Assembly: GCA_035291025.1 (NCBI GenBank)
Contig: DATDTB010000089.1
Span: 1 to 16,789, forward strand
Direction of reading: 5' to 3'
From: DATDTB01 sp035291025
GTDB lineage: Archaea; Iainarchaeota; Iainarchaeia; JAFGOX01; DATDTB01
Length of the DNA: 16,789 bases
Part shown: piece after piece, positions 1-5,402 of the stretch
How positions within the stretch are numbered: the first letter of the stretch is position 1
Layout of the letters: every line of letters begins with the position of its first letter
Program-made: the position numbers and the translations under genes
The notes under the pieces: generated by a model
Seen by the model: the letters and a program-made list of their open reading frames with translations, nothing else
What the model was told of the DNA's origin: nothing
Database searches by the model: none

Positions 1-420
1 CGCGGCGAAGCGCGGCGGCATTCCGCTTTGCAGCACGACTGACTGGAGCCCTTTTTCCTTGGACAACTCCAATAGCTTCCCGCCGGTTGTCACGGAAACG
101 ATCCTGTCAGTTATCTTGGCGCAGTTCTCGAACGCGTTGAGCGTTTCCTCAGTGTTGCCAGAGTAAGAAAACGCCAAAACCAGGCTTTCCTTTGAGAGCT
201 TCCTGGGCAGGCCGTAGTTTTTGTGGAGCGTTACTGGAACGGAGCAGTTTCTTTCCTTCAAGTAAGACTTTGCAATCAAGCCCCCCAACGCGCTCCCACC
301 CACTCCGAGCACGAAGACTTCGTCAAAGCCTTCGTCGATTTTGACGCCTTTCGAGAACTCCAGCCCCCTTTCGAGCTGCCCCGGGAAGCCCTTCAGGACG
401 CCTTCAAAGACTTCGCTCAT
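1..420 (-). CDS. Bifunctional phosphoglucose/phosphomannose isomerase, N-terminal part (runs off the left edge)
   Basis: The reading frame is open from the ATG at 420 to base 1, giving the first 140 residues; the C-terminal part lies outside the window. It carries a SIS (sugar isomerase) domain: a glycine-rich phosphosugar motif VLGVGGSALGG at about residues 44-54 and the motif SYSGNTEETL at about 91-100. The second motif is characteristic of archaeal and bacterial bifunctional PGI/PMI enzymes, which interconvert glucose-6-phosphate, mannose-6-phosphate and fructose-6-phosphate in the cytoplasm. The sequence MPPRFAA at the edge resembles the segment leading into the second SIS domain. A purine-rich ribosome binding site (GGAAGGGGAA) precedes the ATG. 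It is the last visible gene of a long minus-strand run, 27 bases after the PAC2 gene, so it is probably cotranscribed. Whether the isomerase is active with both sugars cannot be judged from this fragment. Confidence 0.85.
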   Translation of the reverse strand, partial: MSEVFEGVLKGFPGQLERGLEFSKGVKIDEGFDEVFVLGVGGSALGGLIAKSYLKERNCSVPVTLHKNYGLPRKLSKESLVLAFSYSGNTEETLNAFENCAKITDRIVSVTTGGKLLELSKEKGLQSVVLQSGMPPRFAA

Positions 421-447
421 TTCCCCTTCCTTTTTTCCCTCATTTTT

Positions 448-1290
448 TCAAGTGATGTAGCCAGGGTACTTGCCGCCGAACTTGTCTTCTTCTTGCTGTT
501 TCGGGAACTCGTACCCGCGCGGTATTTCCATTACTGGCTGCTGCTGGCTGACTGAGACCATTTCTTGGAGTTTTTTCTCGAATTCCTTGGCTTTTTTTCC
601 AAGCATTTTCTCGTCCAAGCCCATTCCAACGCTTTTCTCCAAAACTGAAAGGACCGCGGCTGCGCTGCCGAAGTCAGGGTACTGGACTTGCGGGGAAGTG
701 GAGCCAATGAGGCAAGCGCTCTGCATTCCCAGAACCGAGGAGTACTGCATCACCAATCCAGCAGCCCCGTTTATTGGCAGGCCGGCGCCGTACTTTTTGT
801 AATCACCCTTTAGTTCCTTGAATAAGTCCTTGGTTGTTGCCACAATGTTTACTTCGGGGCCCTTGAACGCCCTTTCCGGGTCGGGCACCCCCGCCACAGT
901 GAACACCCTCGAGCAGCCGAGCTTTTTCAGCAACCCAGCCAGGTCTCTTGAGAACAAGTGCTGCGCGTTGAAGAAGCCCTGCGGCGGCAGGGACGGCTGC
1001 GCGTCCCCCACGACAACGAACAACGCCTTTCCTTTTTTCTTTACCTTGTACACTTCGTCCCTCAAGACGTGGACAGTGCTGTCGGGCGTGCTGACCACTT
1101 GCGGCGGGAACGCGTCGGAGTAAATGCTCGCGACTTTTTCGAATGGCGTGTTGTTCACAATGTACTCTGCGACCAGCCTGCCCACCAGCCCCACTCCGGG
1201 CAGCCCGACTATCGCGTAAGCGTTTTTTTCCGCCTTGAACTTCTTGTGTTCTTCAATGACGACGTTTTCCATTTTAGTGAACTTACCCAT
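448..1290 (-). CDS. PAC2-family proteasome assembly chaperone
   Basis: A 280-residue protein of the PAC2 family, which in archaea includes the proteasome assembly chaperones PbaA and PbaB; the presumed role is binding 20S proteasome alpha subunits or related rings in the cytoplasm. Family signatures are the glycine-rich IVGLPGVGLVGR at residues 27-38, LPINGAAGLV at 171-180, and a conserved block around SPQVQYPDFGSAAAV at 199-213. The tail (about 218-280) is charged and probably partly helical or flexible. It ends in YIT, so the strict HbYX proteasome-binding ending (Tyr second from last) is not present. I chose the ATG at 1290 because GGAGAGGGG lies just upstream; a TTG at 1311 would add seven residues containing that binding site. 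The gene follows the eIF2-alpha stop by 26 bases, a neighbourhood seen in many archaea. Family assignment is firm; the client is inferred. Confidence 0.88.
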   Translation of the reverse strand: MGKFTKMENVVIEEHKKFKAEKNAYAIVGLPGVGLVGRLVAEYIVNNTPFEKVASIYSDAFPPQVVSTPDSTVHVLRDEVYKVKKKGKALFVVVGDAQPSLPPQGFFNAQHLFSRDLAGLLKKLGCSRVFTVAGVPDPERAFKGPEVNIVATTKDLFKELKGDYKKYGAGLPINGAAGLVMQYSSVLGMQSACLIGSTSPQVQYPDFGSAAAVLSVLEKSVGMGLDEKMLGKKAKEFEKKLQEMVSVSQQQPVMEIPRGYEFPKQQEEDKFGGKYPGYIT

Positions 1291-1316
1291 TTTTTCCCCT
1301 CTCCGTTTCAATTCGT

Positions 1317-2186
1317 TTAGTCTTTGAGCCGCTCGAACTCCAGCGAGGAGTTCTTGTGCTTTTTCAGGGACTCCTGGGCTTTTTCGACCGCCGAGTTGAG
1401 GGCTTTTTCGGATGTCTTGTAGTTCTTGGTGGTCACGTTTATTGCGTACTTTGGGGCGCCCTCGGAGTAAATCTTGTACTCGGTTGCCTTGAGCGCGGCC
1501 GCAGCCGCCTTCAACGCCTCCTTGAGGACTTCAACTCCGTCTGGCTCGCCCGAGGTTATTTTCATGACGCCGCGGACTGTTTTCTTTGGCACTTCAATGG
1601 CTTTCTCCAAGACCTCGGTCAGGCTTTTCTTGAGCTTTTCAGGCATTGATTCCGGGACGGCGTCAGAGGGGTTGAAGCGAATCTCTTCCAGGGCCTTGTA
1701 AAAAGTTTCGTATTTTTCCACCAACTGCGGGCCGTACTTTTCAAAGGCTTCCTCTTCCTTCACTCCCGCCTTTTCGCACGCGACCTTGAACAAGGCGCGC
1801 GCGCGCTTTTCGTACTGCCATTCCTTTAGCTTTTCCTTCTTGGCGCTTTCCGAGACCCGCTTGATGGAAATGTTTAACTCTTGCCGTTCCAGGTTTATCC
1901 TGGTGACTTTCGCGACGTACATCTGCCCCTTGGACAGCACCGAGTAAATGTTCTTGACCCAGCCAGAGCTGACTTCGGAGATGTGGCAAAATCCTTCAAC
2001 GCCAGGGTACTCGATTAACTCGAAGAACGCGCCGTATTGGAGTATCTTGGTGCACTTGCAAATGACGAGCTCTTCCTGCTCCGGCAGCCGCTCCGCTGGC
2101 TGTGGCGCCGGGCTTTTTTGTTCATCCCTTGGCGCCGCTGTCGCCTCGGTTTTAGGCGCAGGCGCGCTTTCCTTTGTTTTCTTCAA
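1317..2186 (-). CDS. Translation initiation factor 2 subunit alpha, with an unusual N-terminal tail
   Basis: This is the alpha subunit of archaeal eIF2, which with beta and gamma delivers initiator Met-tRNA to the small ribosomal subunit. An S1/OB-fold domain spans about residues 38-115; the stretch YPGVEGFCHISEVSSGWVKN is diagnostic. It is followed by a helical domain (about 120-205) and the C-terminal alpha-beta domain that contacts the gamma subunit (about 210-289, containing YKIYSEGAPKYAINVTTKNY). Archaeal homologues usually begin almost directly at the S1 domain. Here about 35 Ala/Pro/Glu/Lys-rich residues come first. No ATG lies in frame. I favour the TTG at 2186 because a GGGGGG run lies 8 bases upstream; a TTG at 2222 would overlap the rps27e stop and add 12 residues. 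An 11-codon frame starting in the rps27e ATGA overlap ends on top of this TTG (see findings). The product is certain, the exact start is not. Confidence 0.93.
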   Translation of the reverse strand: MKKTKESAPAPKTEATAAPRDEQKSPAPQPAERLPEQEELVICKCTKILQYGAFFELIEYPGVEGFCHISEVSSGWVKNIYSVLSKGQMYVAKVTRINLERQELNISIKRVSESAKKEKLKEWQYEKRARALFKVACEKAGVKEEEAFEKYGPQLVEKYETFYKALEEIRFNPSDAVPESMPEKLKKSLTEVLEKAIEVPKKTVRGVMKITSGEPDGVEVLKEALKAAAAALKATEYKIYSEGAPKYAINVTTKNYKTSEKALNSAVEKAQESLKKHKNSSLEFERLKD

Positions 2187-2214
2187 AAAGCAAACCCCCC
2201 GGTTTTTGCCGCGT

Positions 2215-2403
2215 TCATCCAAGTACTTGGACTATTTTGGCGTTCACCAAGGACTTGCCGCCGCTTGGCTCGGCGAGTATTTTCCCGCACGCGCTGCACG
2301 CCACTTCCCTTGAGGCGCTGCCGAAGATTACTTGCTCGTTCTTGCACGCCAGGCACTTCACTTTAAGGAACTTTGAAGTCGGCGTCGGAATCCTTGAAAC
2401 CAT
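2215..2403 (-). CDS. rps27e: 30S ribosomal protein S27e
   Basis: A 62-residue zinc-ribbon ribosomal protein of the small subunit, of normal length for archaeal S27e. The four zinc ligands are Cys17, Cys20, Cys36 and Cys39 in two CxxC knuckles (CLACKNEQVIFG and ACSACGKIL). The C-terminal GGKSLVNAKIVQVLG is typical of the family. The ATG at 2403 is preceded by AGGAGAG about 10 bases upstream; a longer in-frame reading from further up overlaps the GINS gene and adds a basic stretch not seen in the family. The gene sits 22 bases after the GINS stop and is followed directly by the eIF2-alpha gene, an order widely conserved in archaea. In many archaea rpl44e lies immediately upstream of rps27e, but here there is no room for it. 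Confidence 0.95.
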   Translation of the reverse strand: MVSRIPTPTSKFLKVKCLACKNEQVIFGSASREVACSACGKILAEPSGGKSLVNAKIVQVLG

Positions 2404-2425
2404 GCTAGAAACACTCTCCTTTTTT

Positions 2426-2971
2426 TCACTCGCTTTTCGCTTTCTGGCTTGACACCAGAAGCTCGGCAACTTCCCGGGGCAGTTCCGTTTTTTCGTCTCG
2501 CTTGAACGGCCCGTATTCTTTTAAGTCGGTGCCGATGAAGGCAGGCAGGTCTTGAAGTATTACAAGGCCAACTTTATTTAAATGCCGTTTCTCGGCCAGG
2601 GAAACAGAGCTAGTGCCTTCGCCGAACAACCCGTTGAGTTCTTCCCGGCCCTTCTTAATTGTGTTTGAAATCTCTTCAAGTAACTGCGACTCAAAGCCTT
2701 GCAGGTGCTCCTTGTCAGAGCTCCCAGTGCGGGCCGACCTTACCGCTTGCGTGACTATTTTCTTTTCGCGCAAGTTGTACAAGTCCGTGACGGCGTTTTT
2801 CAAGTTCTCGAACTCCTTTGCTTTCTCTATCGAGAACTCCTCTGTTGTCCTCCGCTTTTGCTCCCGGATGAACTCCTTGAGTTGCTCGTAAAAGTTCTTT
2901 TCCATCTTTACCAGGCGGGTGGCTGACTGCTCGAGCCTCCTGGCCTTCATGACGTCTTCTAGTGAAATCAT
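2426..2971 (-). CDS. GINS complex subunit, Gins51/Gins15 type
   Basis: A 181-residue protein with the A-then-B domain order of archaeal Gins51 (also called Gins15). The N-terminal helical A domain covers about 1-115 and is rich in charged heptads. A linker follows, then a small beta-rich B domain at about 133-181 (VGLVILQDLPAFIGTDL, then KEYGPFKRDEKTELPREVAE). GINS joins the MCM helicase and a GAN/Cdc45-like partner in the archaeal replicative helicase and also contacts primase. I chose the ATG at 2971, which follows AAGGGTTTACAA; an ATG 18 bases upstream in frame is possible but would leave no spacing for that site. The gene lies downstream of priS and upstream of rps27e, the classical archaeal link between replication and translation genes. 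No Gins23 partner is visible in this window. The B domain closely resembles the C-terminus of the neighbouring PriS. Confidence 0.88.
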   Translation of the reverse strand: MISLEDVMKARRLEQSATRLVKMEKNFYEQLKEFIREQKRRTTEEFSIEKAKEFENLKNAVTDLYNLREKKIVTQAVRSARTGSSDKEHLQGFESQLLEEISNTIKKGREELNGLFGEGTSSVSLAEKRHLNKVGLVILQDLPAFIGTDLKEYGPFKRDEKTELPREVAELLVSSQKAKSE

Positions 2972-3071
2972 TTGTAAACCCTTTTGCATTCGGAAAAAGT
3001 AACTGCTTGTGGTCGCGTTTTGAATAAAACAGGCATGCAAAGCCAGTTAAACCCTTTTGCCCCGCGCGCCG
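2972..3071. other. priS-GINS intergenic spacer with a 13-base direct repeat and a weak candidate promoter
   Basis: This 100-base gap is the longest within the minus-strand run. On the coding strand it holds two exact copies of GCAAAAGGGTTTA (plus-strand positions 2975-2987 and 3048-3060); the copy nearest the GINS start supplies its ribosome binding site. An AT-rich segment around 3017-3030 (GTTTTGAATAAAAC, a 5-base inverted repeat with a 4-base centre) could act as a TATA-like element about 50 bases before the GINS ATG. That would give the GINS - S27e - eIF2-alpha block its own promoter. The repeat is directly visible; promoter function is only inferred. Confidence 0.35.
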
Positions 3072-4343
3072 TCAAGCGAGCACTGCGCTCTTCCTGGCCA
3101 GCAAGTAAACAGCCGCGTACTCTGGCAGCGTTGCCTTTGCGCCTTTCTCGAACGGCCCGAATTCCAAACCGTTCAAGGTGAACCCGGGAACGCCTTCAGT
3201 TGCCTTGACGCCGAATTCCTCGCTGGAAAACACCACGCTTTCCTTGAACGCGTCGAAACCCGTTAAGTCCTTGAACTCAAGCGTTTTCGCCAGCAAACCC
3301 GTCGAGCCGTGCAAGGATTCAGGCAGCCTCATTATCTTCTTTACGTCCATGCTCGCCTGCTCGTCAACGTCGGCGGCGCTTTTCACGGCAAACTTTTTCG
3401 CGATCCTCGACCACAACCCGGCGGCCGCGTTCTCGCTTGCCTTGCCGAACTTTAGCTGGTCCCAGTAGCCTTGGCTGACGCCCTTGATTATTTTATCCTT
3501 GTTTTCGACTAGTTTCCTGGACTCGCTGACCGAGACGTTCAAGTCCTTGGCCACTTCCTCTTCGCGTGCTTTCCCGAAGTATGAAACCGCGGCGCGCGCT
3601 ATCCTGCCCGACCACCCGAAGTCCGTTGGCTTGGGGCCACGTATTAGTTCGTGCCTTTTTTCCTTCACGGAAACCAGCCTGTGCGCCTCGGGCAACAGGT
3701 TGGTGCCTTGGACGTAGTTCACTATTTCCATTACCGCGTTCTTGTCCAAGTCCCTGACTGCGCTGTTCCTGACGTAAGTGTGGAAGCCGCGGTTTCCCGA
3801 AAAATTGCAGTAAATCTCCTTCGGGGCAAAGCCAAAGTCTCTTTGCAGGAAGTCCTCGACTAGTTTTACCGTTTCTTCCTTCGTGCGTTCAAGGCATTTC
3901 CAGCAAACCCAGTAACTGACCTTGGTGGGCTTCCCGCACTGGTCGCATAACTCCTTCGAGCCCTTTCCCCTTGCCTTGCAGTTGGTGCACTCCCACGAGT
4001 CGTGCTCCAGCTTGCACTCCGTGGGAATGGCGTCGGCGTCGAACTCGAAGACCAAGTCCATTCCATTCCATTCGCGTTTCCCATGCGCTTTTGCTGAATA
4101 GTAGGCCACTGACGCCGAGACGTGCAATGGCTTTTCCTTCAGCAGGAACTCCTTGAAGGACGTCTCGCTGTCAAAGAAAAGGTTCCTGTTGACTATTTTC
4201 TTCCCAAAAGTCCCGTAGCCGAATTCTCTCTCGGAAATGCTGCCGTGAACCAGCGGGAGGTGGCGTGCGTAAAACTTCATGAAGCGTTCTTTCAGGAACT
4301 GCTCTTCCTTATGGCCTGGTGCCAGGGATTCAGCCGGGGTCAC
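3072..4343 (-). CDS. priS: DNA primase catalytic (small) subunit PriS
   Basis: A 423-residue archaeo-eukaryotic primase catalytic subunit, which makes RNA/DNA primers at the replication fork with PriL. Visible motifs are the metal-binding FDAD (Asp102, Asp104), the nucleotide-binding SGNRGFH (182-188) and the third acidic residue Asp333 in DVKKIMRLPESLHGSTGL (333-350), all intact. The zinc region is expanded: Cys110, His114, Cys119, Cys122, Cys133, Cys136, Cys147 and Cys150, where the family normally uses four ligands. The last 40 or so residues (GLEFGPFEKG and ATLPEYAAVYLL) look like a GINS B domain. The GTG start overlaps the NUDIX stop by four bases (GTGA, 4340-4343) and has GGGAG upstream, so translation is probably coupled. 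The large-subunit gene is not adjacent but about 9 kb away at 13337-14371. Confidence 0.95.
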   Translation of the reverse strand: MTPAESLAPGHKEEQFLKERFMKFYARHLPLVHGSISEREFGYGTFGKKIVNRNLFFDSETSFKEFLLKEKPLHVSASVAYYSAKAHGKREWNGMDLVFEFDADAIPTECKLEHDSWECTNCKARGKGSKELCDQCGKPTKVSYWVCWKCLERTKEETVKLVEDFLQRDFGFAPKEIYCNFSGNRGFHTYVRNSAVRDLDKNAVMEIVNYVQGTNLLPEAHRLVSVKEKRHELIRGPKPTDFGWSGRIARAAVSYFGKAREEEVAKDLNVSVSESRKLVENKDKIIKGVSQGYWDQLKFGKASENAAAGLWSRIAKKFAVKSAADVDEQASMDVKKIMRLPESLHGSTGLLAKTLEFKDLTGFDAFKESVVFSSEEFGVKATEGVPGFTLNGLEFGPFEKGAKATLPEYAAVYLLARKSAVLA

Positions 4344-4987
4344 TTCAGCAACTCCCTTGCCGCGTAAGCCGCCTCTGCCCTAAGCCTTTTGAGCTTCAAG
4401 GCCTGGCTTTGAGTGAACCACGTTGCCCTTGAAACGTCGTCCTGGTTTGCAGTAACGTTTCCGGAAACAATCCGGGCTTTGAAAACCAGCAAGACGTAGT
4501 AGTTCCTGCTCTTTTTTGAGCCGAACCTGCCGAAGACCTTAATGCACTCCCCTGTTTCCACTTTCAGGCTTGCTTCTTCCAGGACTTCCCTTTCCAGGCT
4601 TTCCTGTGGGGACTCGCCAAACAATAAAAACCCACCCGGCAACCCCCAAAAGCCCTTGCTGTAGCCGCGCTTTCCCAAGACCAGCAAGACTTTTCCGTTT
4701 TCAACTATTGCTGCCTTCACTACGACCCGCGGCATTGAGTCTGCCACAGCCGCCTTGACAACCGAGTCAACGTCTCCGCGCTGCACAACTTCGTCCTTGT
4801 TGAGCCAGTGAACAGGGTGTTTTTTCAGCTCGGGCTTGCAGTAAAAGACAGTGTCCTTGCCGTAACGTATTTCCTTTACTTTCTTGCAATTGAAAGGTAT
4901 TTCCTTGGGGGAAGTGGGAAAGCAAAGAACCCCTTTCCGCTTCGTCAGGAAAACGCTTCCGTCGGTTTCAATGTAGTAGTGCTTCAA
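4340..4987 (-). CDS. NUDIX hydrolase with an uncharacterised N-terminal region
   Basis: A 215-residue protein. The NUDIX fold occupies about residues 86-210, with the box running from Gly119 to Leu141: GFLLFGESPQESL, then EREVLEEASL. All acidic metal ligands are present (Glu125, Glu134, Glu137, Glu138); the usual glycine near the end is Ser140. NUDIX enzymes cleave nucleoside diphosphates linked to another group, and the substrate cannot be read from the box. The first 85 residues are not part of the fold; they contain three spread cysteines (22, 34, 50) and look like a small beta-rich accessory domain. I take the TTG at 4987 as start because GGAAGGCGGA lies just upstream and no ATG is available in frame. 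The gene overlaps priS by four bases, so it is cotranscribed with primase. A nucleotide-pool cleaning role would fit that setting but is a guess. Confidence 0.85.
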   Translation of the reverse strand: MKHYYIETDGSVFLTKRKGVLCFPTSPKEIPFNCKKVKEIRYGKDTVFYCKPELKKHPVHWLNKDEVVQRGDVDSVVKAAVADSMPRVVVKAAIVENGKVLLVLGKRGYSKGFWGLPGGFLLFGESPQESLEREVLEEASLKVETGECIKVFGRFGSKKSRNYYVLLVFKARIVSGNVTANQDDVSRATWFTQSQALKLKRLRAEAAYAARELLK

Positions 4988-5035
4988 TTGGTCCGCCTTC
5001 CATTCGGGGAATTATCGCAGCCCCTTCCGCGCAGG

Positions 5036-5380
5036 CTACCCGTACTTGAGCGTCCCGATTATTATCATCAAGTCGAGGAATATCCACACCGCAGAGGTTA
5101 TTATTATTGGCTTTTCCCCGTGCAGCACGCCGTAAGCCGTCCACACCACCGCTGTCACCAAGTACGCGCTCCACGAAATGGCTGAAACGCCTGAAGCGTT
5201 TTTCTCGACCCAAATGTTGGTGATCTGCGGGATTGTCATCACTATTCCAAGCACTCCAACGAAGTACACGAGTTGGTCCATGAAGCGCTTGAGCTTGTCG
5301 GGGTGGGGGTACGGCTCGAGCTTTTCGTGCACTCTCTTCCTCTTGTTCAAGTGGTGGGCCGCGTGCCCGTCGTGTACCAT
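5036..5380 (-). CDS. SemiSWEET/MtN3-like (PQ-loop) membrane protein
   Basis: A 114-residue protein with three predicted membrane helices at about 35-56, 66-85 and 89-109, the size and topology of a SemiSWEET half-transporter. The PQ-loop motif TIPQITNIW (Pro51-Gln52) in the first helix, followed by the loop ASGVSAISW, matches the MtN3/SWEET pattern. SemiSWEETs dimerise and move small sugars down a gradient across the cytoplasmic membrane. The first 34 residues are polar, His/Lys-rich and unusual for the minimal bacterial forms. The ATG at 5380 has AGGAAAGGG upstream. It begins 22 bases after the carB stop and is probably part of the car operon. Substrate and direction are unknown; another PQ-loop function is possible. 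Confidence 0.75.
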   Translation of the reverse strand: MVHDGHAAHHLNKRKRVHEKLEPYPHPDKLKRFMDQLVYFVGVLGIVMTIPQITNIWVEKNASGVSAISWSAYLVTAVVWTAYGVLHGEKPIIITSAVWIFLDLMIIIGTLKYG

Positions 5381-5402
5381 TCTTTTTCCCTTTCCTGGAT
5401 CG

